DNA of 64,000 nucleotides from Streptomyces sp. TSRI0281. Its GTDB lineage: Bacteria; Actinomycetota; Actinomycetes; Streptomycetales; Streptomycetaceae. Numbering within the stretch: position 1 is the stretch's first letter; every line of letters starts with the position of its first letter. The notes below the pieces were generated by a model that was not told the origin of the DNA, did no database searches, and saw only the letters and a list, made by a program, of their open reading frames with translations. Position numbers and translations under genes: made by a program. The stretch lies in assembly GCF_001905125.1 (NCBI RefSeq), contig NZ_LWLE01000012.1:438759-502758 (forward strand), written 5' to 3'. Positions 43,454 through 51,823 of this stretch are shown piece by piece.

Positions 43454-45601
43454 GTGAACCCCCTGACCACGAGGGCGTTTGACCTTCCCGGCCACCTTTC
43501 CCCCAAGGCCGATCCGACGCTGATCGGCGGCGATGAGGAGCACTTCGCGGCCATCGCGGAGTGCCTTGAGCAGTCGATCGCCGAGCTGTCCGACCGCCTC
43601 GACGCCGAGCGCAGGTCGCCCGGCGGCGTCGGCCGGCAGGCGATGGACCGGGACACGGAAATCCACCGGCTGACCGGTCGCCTGCGCGCGCTGCGTCGCT
43701 TCGGACTGGATCTGTGCCTGGGGCACATGGTCGGCGCGGACAGCCCCGAGCCCGTGTACGTGGGACGACTCGGTCTGACGGACAGCGAGGGGCGCCGGCT
43801 GCTGCTCGACTGGCGTTCCCCCGCGGCCGAGCCGTTCTTCGGCGCCACCCACGGCAACCCGATGGGCCTGGCGAGCCGCCGCAGGTACCGCTGGACGCGT
43901 GGGCGGATCAGCGACTACTGGGACGAGGTGTTCACCTCGGACGGGTTCGCCGGGCACGCCGCGCTCGACGACCAGTCTGCCTTCATCGCGAGCCTGGGCA
44001 GCAACCGGTCGCCACGGATGCGCGATGTGCTCGGCACCATCCAGGCCGACCAGGACGCCATCATCCGGGCGGGATCCCGCGGCGCGCTCGTCGTCGACGG
44101 CGGTCCGGGTACGGGCAAGACCGTCGTCGCTCTGCACCGCTCCGCCTACCTCCTCTACTCCGACCCCCGCCTCGGTCACCGCCGGGGCGGCGTACTGTTC
44201 GTCGGCCCGCACCAGCCCTATCTGGGCTATGTCGCCGATGTCCTCCCCAGCCTCGGGGAGGAGGGCGTGCAGACCTGCACCCTGCGCGACCTCGTCGCCG
44301 AGGGAGCCGCGGCGACGGCCGAGGCCGATCCGGATGTGGCCCTCCTGAAATCGTCCGCGGATCTGGTGAAGGCGATCGAGACGGCCGTCAGGTTCTACGA
44401 GGAGCCGCCCACCAGGGGGATGACGGTCACGACCCAGTGGTCCGACATCCGGCTGAGCGCCGACGACTGGGCCGTGGCCTTCGCGTCAGCGGGACCCGGC
44501 GCTCCGCACAACGAGGCGCGCGACCAGGTCCGGGAGGAACTGCTCACGATCCTGATGGACAAGTACGACGGCGACGGCTCGGCCGACCTGCTCCGCAGGT
44601 CGCTGCTGCGGAACAGGGAGCTGCTCACGGCCTTCGACCGCGCGTGGCCGCTGCTCGAAGCGGCGGACCTCGTCGGAGACCTGTGGTCGGTACCCGCCTA
44701 CCTGCGCACGTGCGCTCCCTGGCTCGGCCGCGAGGACATCCAGCGGCTGCAGCGCGAGGATGCCCAGGCATGGACGGTGTCCGACCTGCCGATCCTGGAC
44801 GCGGCACGGCAGCGGGTCGGCGATCCGGAGGCGTCGCGACGCAGGCGTCGCCACGACGCCGCTGTCGCCGCCGAACGCGAGCACATGGCCCATGTCGTCG
44901 ACGCACTGCTGGAGGCCGATGACGACGGCGAGGGCGCGGTGACGATGCTGCACGGACAGGACATCCGGGACGCCCTGGTCGACGGGGCCGCAGCGCCCGG
45001 CACCGAGCCGGACCGGCTCGCGGGCCCGTTCGCGCACGTCGTCGTGGACGAGGCCCAGGAACTGACCGACGCGGAGTGGCAGATGCTGCTGCTCCGGTGC
45101 CCGTCCCGGAGCTTCACCATCGTCGGGGACCGCGCCCAGGCCCGGCACGGGTTCACGGAGACGTGGCAGGAACGGCTCGAACGGGTCGGGTTCGACCGGA
45201 TCAGCCTGGCCTCCCTGAGCGTCAACTACCGGACGCCGGAAGAGATCATGGCGGAAGCGGAGCCGGTGATCCGCGCCGTGCTCCCGGACGCCAACGTGCC
45301 GACCTCCATCCGCAGCGGCGACGTGCCCGTCCGCCACGGTTCCGCTGCGGATCTGACCGCGATCCTGGAAACCTGGCTCGACGCACACGCCGACGGGATC
45401 GCCTGTGTCATCGGCGATCCCGCGTTCCGGGCGACGTCCCGCGTACGGTCGCTGACCCCGGAACTGTCGAAGGGGCTCGAATTCGACCTGGTCGTCCTCA
45501 TCGACCCGGAGGCGTTCGGCAAGGGCATCGAAGGAGCGGTCGACCGCTATGTCGCGATGACCCGGGCCACCCGGCAACTCGTCATCCTCACCAGCCCCTG
45601 A
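43454..45601 (+). CDS. helR: RNA polymerase-recycling ATPase HelR (rifamycin resistance)
   Basis: A 715-residue UvrD/Rep-like SF1 protein of the HelD class. The N-terminal coiled-coil arm (about 20-80, LEQSIAELSDRLDAERR) inserts into RNA polymerase in characterised relatives. Motor motifs are GGPGTGKT (216-223), Walker B VVVDEAQELTD, VGDRAQARHG and YVAMTRATRQL. HelR displaces rifamycins from RNA polymerase and recycles stalled enzyme. GTG at 43454 has GGAG 8 nt upstream and yields the family-like start NPLTTRAFDLP. A GTG at 43262 that overlaps the rgt stop would add 64 unconserved-looking residues. It lies 188 bp after rgt with no hairpin seen, so it is probably co-induced from the RAE. Confidence 0.88.
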   Translation: MNPLTTRAFDLPGHLSPKADPTLIGGDEEHFAAIAECLEQSIAELSDRLDAERRSPGGVGRQAMDRDTEIHRLTGRLRALRRFGLDLCLGHMVGADSPEPVYVGRLGLTDSEGRRLLLDWRSPAAEPFFGATHGNPMGLASRRRYRWTRGRISDYWDEVFTSDGFAGHAALDDQSAFIASLGSNRSPRMRDVLGTIQADQDAIIRAGSRGALVVDGGPGTGKTVVALHRSAYLLYSDPRLGHRRGGVLFVGPHQPYLGYVADVLPSLGEEGVQTCTLRDLVAEGAAATAEADPDVALLKSSADLVKAIETAVRFYEEPPTRGMTVTTQWSDIRLSADDWAVAFASAGPGAPHNEARDQVREELLTILMDKYDGDGSADLLRRSLLRNRELLTAFDRAWPLLEAADLVGDLWSVPAYLRTCAPWLGREDIQRLQREDAQAWTVSDLPILDAARQRVGDPEASRRRRRHDAAVAAEREHMAHVVDALLEADDDGEGAVTMLHGQDIRDALVDGAAAPGTEPDRLAGPFAHVVVDEAQELTDAEWQMLLLRCPSRSFTIVGDRAQARHGFTETWQERLERVGFDRISLASLSVNYRTPEEIMAEAEPVIRAVLPDANVPTSIRSGDVPVRHGSAADLTAILETWLDAHADGIACVIGDPAFRATSRVRSLTPELSKGLEFDLVVLIDPEAFGKGIEGAVDRYVAMTRATRQLVILTSP

Positions 45602-45618
45602 CGACGGCTCCGCAGGGC

Positions 45619-45652
45619 GACGCCGTCTCCCGGAAGGCCGGGAGGCGGCGTC
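45619..45652. terminator. bidirectional terminator hairpin
   Basis: GACGCCGTCTCCCGG and CCGGGAGGCGGCGTC form a 15-bp stem with one mismatch (G-U in one orientation) and a 4-nt loop between the convergent helR and isomerase-like genes. Confidence 0.8.
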
Positions 45653-45674
45653 GATGAGGTGCGGACCGGCCGGG

Positions 45675-46436
45675 CTAGAACACCGCGCGGGCCAGCCAGT
45701 GGTTCAGCAACGCACGGTCGCCCGTCACCGTCACCCGGTCGTCCTCCGGCGGTACGCGGCGGGAGAACACCAGCATGAGGTCCGCCACGGCCCCCGACAC
45801 CACCACGTCGGCCTCGACCGGCCCGCGTACCCACCGCAGTGCCTCAGGCGTTCTGGTGATCACCCAGCCGTCCGTGAACCGCGGCCGGAACCCGATGCGT
45901 TCACCCCTGCCACGCAGCTCGGCGACCGTCGGCGCGACCCTCTCGAAGGCCGACGCGGACAGCAGGTCCAGGCTCTCGCTGATCACGTCGGCCGCGAGGT
46001 CATCGGCGACCTCGAACGGGGTGCCCGTCGCGAACGCCGCGTCGTAGTGGTGGACGCAGGTGTCGCTCAGCATCCTGCGCAGACAGAAGGCAGCCGGTCG
46101 CGGCCCGAGGAATGTGTGTGTCTCGGTGTCCGGTCCGGTCTCCTCGATCGCGCGGATCAGTTCCTCCGCGCCCTCGCGCAGCCATCCGGCCCACCCGTCC
46201 GGGGCGCCGGGGTCCGCCTGCCGAGGGTCGGGGACGGGCAACTGCGCGCCTGTGCGGATGAGTTCGGCCGCCCATCGGTGCTCCTGACCGACATGCCCGA
46301 CGAGGGTACGCAGCCGCCATTGCGGGCAGGTGGGCACCGCAGCGTCCGGGTCCCTTCCGGCGACCGCGCGGGTGAACGCTCCGGTCTGCTCCCGCAGGCC
46401 CGCCACGAGCCGTGCGGTGTCCAGCGTCTCCGTCAT
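45675..46436 (-). CDS. mycothiol-dependent maleylpyruvate isomerase-family protein
   Basis: A 253-residue protein with a DinB-like four-helix N-terminal domain. The metal-site histidines are visible in LVGHVGQEHRW and CVHHYDA. The C-terminal half (RFTDGWVITRTPEA ... VSGAVADLMLVFSRR) is the usual MDMPI C-terminal domain with the WWRR-like position replaced by FSRR. Family members use mycothiol as thiol cofactor for isomerisation or detoxification. ATG at 46436 is preceded by GAGGAG. It is divergent from a MerR gene, and a MerR-style promoter with an elongated spacer faces it, so it is probably switched on by that regulator. Confidence 0.82.
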   Translation of the reverse strand: MTETLDTARLVAGLREQTGAFTRAVAGRDPDAAVPTCPQWRLRTLVGHVGQEHRWAAELIRTGAQLPVPDPRQADPGAPDGWAGWLREGAEELIRAIEETGPDTETHTFLGPRPAAFCLRRMLSDTCVHHYDAAFATGTPFEVADDLAADVISESLDLLSASAFERVAPTVAELRGRGERIGFRPRFTDGWVITRTPEALRWVRGPVEADVVVSGAVADLMLVFSRRVPPEDDRVTVTGDRALLNHWLARAVF

Positions 46437-46468
46437 CACGAAAGCTCCTCTCAAGGGGTTACGCCGGT

Positions 46469-46500
46469 ACGGTAGGAACTCCAGTCCAGTGGAGATTCAA
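46469..46500 (-). promoter_or_regulatory. MerR-type promoter with 20-bp spacer and palindrome
   Basis: On the minus strand TTGAAT (46500-46495) and TACCGT (46474-46469) are 20 bp apart. The spacer holds the inverted repeat CTCCA-N6-TGGAG (46479-46494). MerR activators work on exactly this over-long spacing. It faces the isomerase-like gene, and the repeat also covers the region just before the MerR start. Confidence 0.65.
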
Positions 46501-47511
46501 GTGCCTTTGCTCGACGAGACGTTCGGGATCGGTGACCTGGCACGGCTGACCGGTGTGCCGGTGCGGACCGTTCGCTTCTACTGCGACGAGGGCATCATCG
46601 ACTCGGTACGCAGCACGGGTGGGCACCGCAGGTTCGACCGGGCGGCCGTGGAGCGGCTCGGTCTGGTCAGACGGCTGCGCAGGCTCGGGCTGGGGCTGCC
46701 CTCCATCAGGCGCGTCCTGGCCGGTGAACGCTCCGTGGCCGAGGTCGTCGCGGCAGAGCGGGCCGCGCTCGACGCGCAGGCCGCCGAGCTGGCCTGGCGG
46801 CGGGCCTCGCTGCGCGCGGTGGAGGAGGCAGGACCGGCCGACCAGGCCGCCAGGCTGGACCTGCTGGCCGCGGTGGAGAACGGAGCGGCTGCCCGCGACG
46901 CGCTGATCGACTTCTGGCGACGTGCGATGGCCGCCCCGGTGTCCGAGGCCATGCTCACCGCGTTCGTGACCATGGCCGTGCCCGAGCCGCCCGCCGATCC
47001 GACCCCGCCGCAGGTGGTCGCATTCGCCGAGCTGTACGCCCTGGCGGGCGACCGGGCGCTGACCCGCGGCCTGCTGGCCATGGCGCGGGCCAACGCCGAA
47101 CTGGTCGCCGACCAGGACGAGCTGATGAGCGGGATCAGCGAGGCGTGCGCGCTCGCCGGGCCCATGGTGCGGGCGGGCGAGCCGCCCCGGGTGGGCCACG
47201 AACTCGACCGGTTCGTCGCGGCACACGCCGCGGTGCGCGGCGGCAGCGACACCCCGCGGTTCCGGTGCGGGCTGCTGGCCCACGTGGCGGCCGACCGCGT
47301 CCCGCGGATGCGCCGCTACTGGCGCCTCGTGGCCGAGGCGGGCGGCAACCCGGTCACACTCGGCACGTCCCACCTGTGGCTGACCGACGCCCTCGAACGC
47401 TCCGTACGTCCGGACGGCGCCGCTGAGGCGGGAAGCGGGAAACCGGGGGCGGAACCGCCCCCGGCCCGCAGCCCCGCACCGGCCCCCGGTCCGTGCCGTG
47501 TCAGTGGCTGA
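46501..47511 (+). CDS. MerR family regulator
   Basis: A 336-residue protein. The N-terminal MerR HTH reads FGIGDLARLTGVPVRTVRFYCDEGII with the usual wing (GGHRRF), followed by the dimerisation coiled coil (about 75-125). The long C-terminal region (130-300) is helical without a recognisable ligand domain, and the last 30 residues are Pro/Ala-rich and disordered. GTG at 46501 follows GGAG by 6 nt. It probably controls the divergent mycothiol-dependent gene and itself through the shared palindrome. There is no cysteine pattern for metal sensing, so an organic effector is more likely. Confidence 0.82.
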   Translation: MPLLDETFGIGDLARLTGVPVRTVRFYCDEGIIDSVRSTGGHRRFDRAAVERLGLVRRLRRLGLGLPSIRRVLAGERSVAEVVAAERAALDAQAAELAWRRASLRAVEEAGPADQAARLDLLAAVENGAAARDALIDFWRRAMAAPVSEAMLTAFVTMAVPEPPADPTPPQVVAFAELYALAGDRALTRGLLAMARANAELVADQDELMSGISEACALAGPMVRAGEPPRVGHELDRFVAAHAAVRGGSDTPRFRCGLLAHVAADRVPRMRRYWRLVAEAGGNPVTLGTSHLWLTDALERSVRPDGAAEAGSGKPGAEPPPARSPAPAPGPCRVSG

Positions 47512-47757
47512 TGACAGTCCTGCGGGGTGCTGATCGAGGGATACGACGACGGCCCGCTGGAGGAACGCGACCGCAGGATCATTGCCAGACTCGCCGCAGG
47601 GCGCAGTGCGGTCGCCGAATCGACGAATGTTCCCAGGGCGTCGGCAAGGGGTCACACCCGTCGAAGCCGCCGAACGGTTCCGCTTCTGCTGAGGCGGCAT
47701 CCAAGGTGTCCGGGCCCGTGGTCCAGCACTCCTCCCCGAACCGCTCAGGGGCAGCTC

Positions 47758-48402
47758 CTAGGGATGGCGGCGCGCGAAAAGGACCGCTCCTGGGGCACGC
47801 TCGTCGGGGTCGGTCAGCAGCTGAGCCTCCACCGTGAATCCGGCATCGCTGAGCCAGGCGGTCATGCGGGCAGGCAGGCGGCGGTGGACGTGGACCTTCA
47901 TCGGATGGCCGCCGTAGCCCTGTGTCTTGAGCCGCGACTCGTCGCCGACATGAAAGCCGAGCAGCAGGGGTCCGCCAGGTCGCACCACCCGCCGGAAATG
48001 GGCGAAGACCGCGGGGATCGCATGGTCAGGTACATGGATCAACGACCAGAAGGCGAGCAGGCCGGTGACCGACGCGTCGGCGAGGGGGAGATCGGTCATC
48101 GAGCCCACCTCGAACCGCAGGTCCGGGTGGTCACGCCGAGCCACGTCGATCATCACGGGTGAAAGATCGATACCGAACGCGTCGATGCCCGACTCATGCA
48201 GGTGGGCGGTGACGTGTCCCGGTCCGCAGCCCACATCTGCCACCGGCCCGCCACCGGCCGTGTGCACCATCTCGGCGAACAGCGCCAGCGCCGCCCGCAG
48301 GTACGGCTTCCCGGTCAGGGCCTCACGCAACTGGTCGGCGTAGCTGACCGCGACCATGTCGTAGGAGCTCCGGGTGTCTGCCAACCAGCCGTCCACGTTC
48401 AT
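47758..48402 (-). CDS. class I SAM-dependent methyltransferase
   Basis: A 214-residue small Rossmann methyltransferase. Motif I is VADVGCGPGH, the acidic residue after strand 2 is in GIDLSP, and a motif III-like RPGGPLLLGFH is present. The start MNVDGWLADTRSSYD is the normal beginning of this family. It stands alone, divergent from the VOC gene. The substrate cannot be read from sequence. In the 246-bp gap to the MerR gene a short stretch (47527-47650) reads like a worn helix-turn-helix fragment, but it is too weak to call. Confidence 0.85.
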   Translation of the reverse strand: MNVDGWLADTRSSYDMVAVSYADQLREALTGKPYLRAALALFAEMVHTAGGGPVADVGCGPGHVTAHLHESGIDAFGIDLSPVMIDVARRDHPDLRFEVGSMTDLPLADASVTGLLAFWSLIHVPDHAIPAVFAHFRRVVRPGGPLLLGFHVGDESRLKTQGYGGHPMKVHVHRRLPARMTAWLSDAGFTVEAQLLTDPDERAPGAVLFARRHP

Positions 48403-48507
48403 GGTCCGACACGGTAGCCGACCGCGGCGGCGGCCCGCCGGGGAGTGGGCCCCAGGGTCTGTTGCGCAAGTGGATCGACTGTCAGACCTGTCTGGGATGC
48501 TCCGAGC

Positions 48508-48963
48508 ATGGAGATGACGCTGCAACTGACGATCGACTGCTCCGATCCACAGAGAATGGTGACCTTCTGGGCCGAGGCCCTGGGCTACGTGCCTGAGCCC
48601 CCGCCGGGCGGGCACGCCACATGGCGTGCTCACTGGGCGTCGATGGGGGTGCCCGAGGCGGAGTTGCCGGCCGGTGCCGGGGACATTCCGGAGTCGATCA
48701 TCGATCCTGCGGGACGAGGACCAAGAGTGTGGTTCCAGCAGGTTCCGGAGCCGAAGGCCGCCAAGAACCGGTGGCACTTCGACCTGAAGGTCGGTGGGGG
48801 CAATGACGTCCCACTGGACGTCCGCACGCAGCGGGTCAAGGCCACGGCGGAACGGCTGGTCAAAGCCGGTGCCACCGTGCTGCGGATCAAGGATGAGCCG
48901 GACATGGGGCTCTACGCCGCCGCCATGCAGGACCCCGAAGGCAACGAATTCGACGTCGTCTGA
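48508..48963 (+). CDS. VOC family protein (glyoxalase-like)
   Basis: A 151-residue protein with the paired beta-alpha-beta-beta-beta fold of the vicinal oxygen chelate superfamily: an N-terminal LTIDCSDPQRMVTFWAEALGY, a central WFQQVPEPKAAKNRWHFDL and a C-terminal MQDPEGNEFDVV. His in WHFDL and Glu in GNEFDV are the usual metal-site positions. Family members are dioxygenases, glyoxalases or drug-binding resistance proteins; nothing nearby decides which. Confidence 0.85.
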   Translation: MEMTLQLTIDCSDPQRMVTFWAEALGYVPEPPPGGHATWRAHWASMGVPEAELPAGAGDIPESIIDPAGRGPRVWFQQVPEPKAAKNRWHFDLKVGGGNDVPLDVRTQRVKATAERLVKAGATVLRIKDEPDMGLYAAAMQDPEGNEFDVV

Positions 48964-49119
48964 GGGGCGTTGCGACGGTGCTGGTCGCGGCCATCAACGG
49001 GTGGCTGTGACCAGCGGATGTGGTCGTGCGCCCGGTCAAGGGCACTCGGTATCCCCCTGAAAGGACGAGGAGGACAGTGAAGTCGGAGAAAAATCGATGA
49101 GGCCGACGGGATCTCCAGC

Positions 49120-49509
49120 ATGCTTCTGATCACTGGACCCGCCGGTGCGGGGAAAAGTACCCTGGCGGACGCCTGGGCCAGAGGTCGGCCGACCCCCACC
49201 GTGCATATTTCCCTCGACGATGTACGGGACTGGGTGAAGTCGGGCTATGCGAACCCCGAGGACGGTTGGGACGAGCTGTCGGAACGTCAGTACACCGTGG
49301 CCAGACGCTGTGTGGCCCTGGCCGTGCACGAATATGCGCGGATCGGCTACGGCTGTGTGGTGGACGATGCGGTCTTCCCCGGGATGATCAAGATCATCCA
49401 TGACCGGATGAGCGGCTGGCGAGACAGCGGTGCATCGCTGATCGACAACTCGGGCATGGGTGTGGACGAGACCGTCGGGCTGCTGAACGAGGTGCTGCGG
49501 CAGGGCTGA
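49120..49509 (+). CDS. P-loop kinase-like protein, internally shortened
   Basis: A 129-residue protein. Walker A is GPAGAGKST at the N-terminus, followed by HISLDDVRDWVKSGYANP and VVDDAVFP, as in small AAA/zeta-toxin-like kinases of about 170 residues. After AVFPG the sequence jumps straight to KIIHDRMSGWRDSGASLIDNSGMGVDETV, the normal C-terminal end, so roughly 40 residues carrying the lid and its basic residues appear to be missing. The frame is intact. It may be a decayed gene or a nucleotide-binding remnant. The start is fixed by an in-frame stop 40 nt upstream. Confidence 0.6.
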   Translation: MLLITGPAGAGKSTLADAWARGRPTPTVHISLDDVRDWVKSGYANPEDGWDELSERQYTVARRCVALAVHEYARIGYGCVVDDAVFPGMIKIIHDRMSGWRDSGASLIDNSGMGVDETVGLLNEVLRQG

Positions 49510-49659
49510 TGCGCGTTTTTCCGCCGTGCGCGAGGGTGTGACCGTGTACCCGGCTGATCGGAATCCGGTTCTTCGCAGGGCGCCGGGACAGCCCTTCTTC
49601 TGCGCACCTTCCACGCTGGACATCTCTCACGTCTCCTATGGAAAGTGACGCCCCGACCG

Positions 49660-50667
49660 TCAGGACGACGCCCCGGAGCCCGCACGCTCCGGTGCACCGC
49701 CGCAGGTGAGTACTGTCTTGGCGATCGTGGTGCGCGCTTCGAGAGCCGCATGGGCGGCCGCCGCGGCGGGCAGGGCGAACCGTTGTCCGATCCGGACCCG
49801 CAGACGCCCGTCGCGGACCAGGTGGAGCACGGCCGTTCCCCGGCGGAGCAGCTCTGCCCGGTTCTCGATGTGGTGTGTCAGGTTCGGTCGGGTGACGTAC
49901 ACGGACCCGGCGGCATTGAGGCGCTGCAGGTCGAACGGTGGCACCGCGCCGCCGGACTGCCCGTAGACCGCCAGGACTCCGCGCGGGCGCAGCGCGGCGA
50001 GGCTCTCGTCGAACGTCGGACCGCCGATGCCGTCGAACACCGCGGCGGCGCCGAGGCCCCCGGTGTGCCGACGCACCGCCGCCGCCAGCGCGCCCGGTCG
50101 GTAGTCGACGACCTCTACGGCGCCGGCGGCACGCGCGGCCTCCGCCTTGGCCCCGGTCGACGCGGTGCCGATCACCGTGCCGCCGCGCAGCCGCACGAGC
50201 TGGGTCAGCAGCATGCCGACGCCGCCCGCGGCGGCGTGCACGACGACCGTGTCGCCGGCCTGGACGGGATAGGTGTCGTGGCACAGGTAGTGAGCGGTCA
50301 TGCCTTGCAGCAGGGTGGCCGCCGCCACTTCAGGTGCCAGTCCGTCCGGCACCGGAACCAGCCGGTCGGCGCTCAACAGCGCGTATTCCGCATAGGATCC
50401 CGGCAGGTTCGCCCAGGCGACCACGTCACCGACGGCGACCTCACGCACTCCGGGCCCGATCTCGACGACCGTACCGGCGCCCTCCTGCCCGGGTACGAAC
50501 GGCAGTTCCTGCGCATAGAGGCCGGATCGGAAGTAGACGTCGACATAGTTGACCCCGGCGGCGGCGAGCCGCACCACCGCCTCGCCCGCTCGCGGTGATG
50601 GGCGTGGCAGGTCGACGAGTTCGAGCACCTCGGGCCCGCCGGGCCGACTGACCTGAATGGCCTTCAT
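49660..50667 (-). CDS. zinc-binding-type NADPH:quinone oxidoreductase (MDR family)
   Basis: A 335-residue medium-chain dehydrogenase/reductase. The N-terminal GroES-like domain (MKAIQVSRPGGPEVLEL, GVNYVDVYFRSG, PGQEGAG) leads to a Rossmann domain with AAAGGVGMLLTQL as the NADPH-binding loop. The catalytic-zinc cysteine and histidine are absent, as in quinone reductases of the QOR type. The ATG at 50667 has AAGG upstream; an in-frame ATG 3 codons earlier has none. It is 58 bp downstream of the sulfotransferase and could be part of that transcript. Confidence 0.85.
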   Translation of the reverse strand: MKAIQVSRPGGPEVLELVDLPRPSPRAGEAVVRLAAAGVNYVDVYFRSGLYAQELPFVPGQEGAGTVVEIGPGVREVAVGDVVAWANLPGSYAEYALLSADRLVPVPDGLAPEVAAATLLQGMTAHYLCHDTYPVQAGDTVVVHAAAGGVGMLLTQLVRLRGGTVIGTASTGAKAEAARAAGAVEVVDYRPGALAAAVRRHTGGLGAAAVFDGIGGPTFDESLAALRPRGVLAVYGQSGGAVPPFDLQRLNAAGSVYVTRPNLTHHIENRAELLRRGTAVLHLVRDGRLRVRIGQRFALPAAAAAHAALEARTTIAKTVLTCGGAPERAGSGASS

Positions 50668-50725
50668 GGCCTTCATGGCCGGGATCGTACGACGGCTGTC
50701 ACTCGCTGATCGAGGGCCGGACGGT

Positions 50726-51823
50726 TCAGCTGACGTCATAGCCGGCCTTCTCGGCGAGGTCACGGACGATCGGCAGGACCTGACGGATCTCGGACTCGTG
50801 GCGGCGCCACTTGTCCGGGTCGGGAACGGTCTGGGTCATCACGACCGGGAGGTCGCGGCGGCCCCAGGCATCGGCGAAGGGCAGGTTCACCGCCTCGGCC
50901 ACGGCCTCCATCGTGGAGACCGGGTCGGCCTGGACATCCTCGTAGCGGACGAGTACGGAGTTGCCGGTGGGGGCCATGTTCCGGGCGGCGTCCAGGACGG
51001 CCTGATTGTGGGTCAGCCAGTTGTGTGCGCAGACCTCGGCCAGACGCAGGTCCACCCAGTCCTGCCAACCGGGCGGCAGGCTCAGGTTCCACCACTCCTT
51101 GCCCCACGGGAACACGTCCGAGTAGCCCTTGATGCGCAGCGGCACCGGAACCTTGTAGGAGAAGAACATCCGCGGGTTGAGCCAGGCGTCCATCAGGGAG
51201 CCGATGCTGGTGCGCGGATCACGGATGACGAAGACGTACTTGGCGTCCGGGTAGAGGGCCTGAAGGAACGGGATCCGGAAGCAGGACTGGATGCTCTTCT
51301 CCACCAGCCGGATCCCGTCGGCGAGTTCGGTGTCAGTGGGGCGCGGGCCGCGCGGTGGGAAGCAGAACGGTGTGATCTCGTCGAGTTCACCGCCGTCCCG
51401 CGTGGTGGGCGGGCCTTCCGGCAATTCGCCCGGGAAGCGCTGCCGGAGGGCCTTGAGCGGCACGTCGTAGTAGTACGGCTGGGGGCCCTGGGCGCTGAGG
51501 AAGTCGAGGAAGTCGAGCTTGTCGTCGACGGACCACTCCGCACCGGGTCTGCGCGCGGCGGCGAGCAGGTCCGCGTTCAGCCGTGCCGCCACCTCGGGGG
51601 TCGCGTCGGCGGCGTCCAGGGCGTTGGAGTGCCAGCCCCGCCGGCCGGGGTGCAGGCTGTCACGTTCCCATATCGGCTTGCCTTCGCGGCCGATGCTCCA
51701 GACGTGCTCGCTGCGTTCGATCAGGCTGCGCACCAGGCTGGTGCCGGAACGGGGATGGCCGACGATGAAGATGGGCTGCTTGAGCATGGCTGAGCTCGCT
51801 TTCGTGAGGAGGCGGGTTCTCAT
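50726..51823 (-). CDS. PAPS-dependent sulfotransferase
   Basis: A 365-residue sulfotransferase. The 5'-phosphosulfate loop is IVGHPRSGTS near the N-terminus and the 3'-phosphate-binding segment is FVIRDPRTSIGS. It transfers a sulfate from PAPS to a hydroxyl or amine of an acceptor. The ATG at 51823 overlaps the exporter stop (ATGA); a second ATG 12 codons later is the alternative and would start right at MLKQPIFIVG. It is co-transcribed with an MFS exporter and close to an NRPS, so sulfation of the peptide product is plausible; that is inference. Confidence 0.82.
   Translation of the reverse strand: MRTRLLTKASSAMLKQPIFIVGHPRSGTSLVRSLIERSEHVWSIGREGKPIWERDSLHPGRRGWHSNALDAADATPEVAARLNADLLAAARRPGAEWSVDDKLDFLDFLSAQGPQPYYYDVPLKALRQRFPGELPEGPPTTRDGGELDEITPFCFPPRGPRPTDTELADGIRLVEKSIQSCFRIPFLQALYPDAKYVFVIRDPRTSIGSLMDAWLNPRMFFSYKVPVPLRIKGYSDVFPWGKEWWNLSLPPGWQDWVDLRLAEVCAHNWLTHNQAVLDAARNMAPTGNSVLVRYEDVQADPVSTMEAVAEAVNLPFADAWGRRDLPVVMTQTVPDPDKWRRHESEIRQVLPIVRDLAEKAGYDVS

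Noticed and set aside
41951..45601. Evidence for a rifamycin biosynthetic cluster
   Set aside because: Only resistance genes are present; there is no AHBA synthesis gene, and the PKS here is trans-AT with a thioesterase, unlike the cis-AT rifamycin synthase.
47527..47650. Possible regulator fragment (EERDRRIIARLAAGRS) after the MerR gene
   Set aside because: Only about 30 residues look coding-like before the frame becomes Arg/Pro-rich; too little to call a pseudogene.
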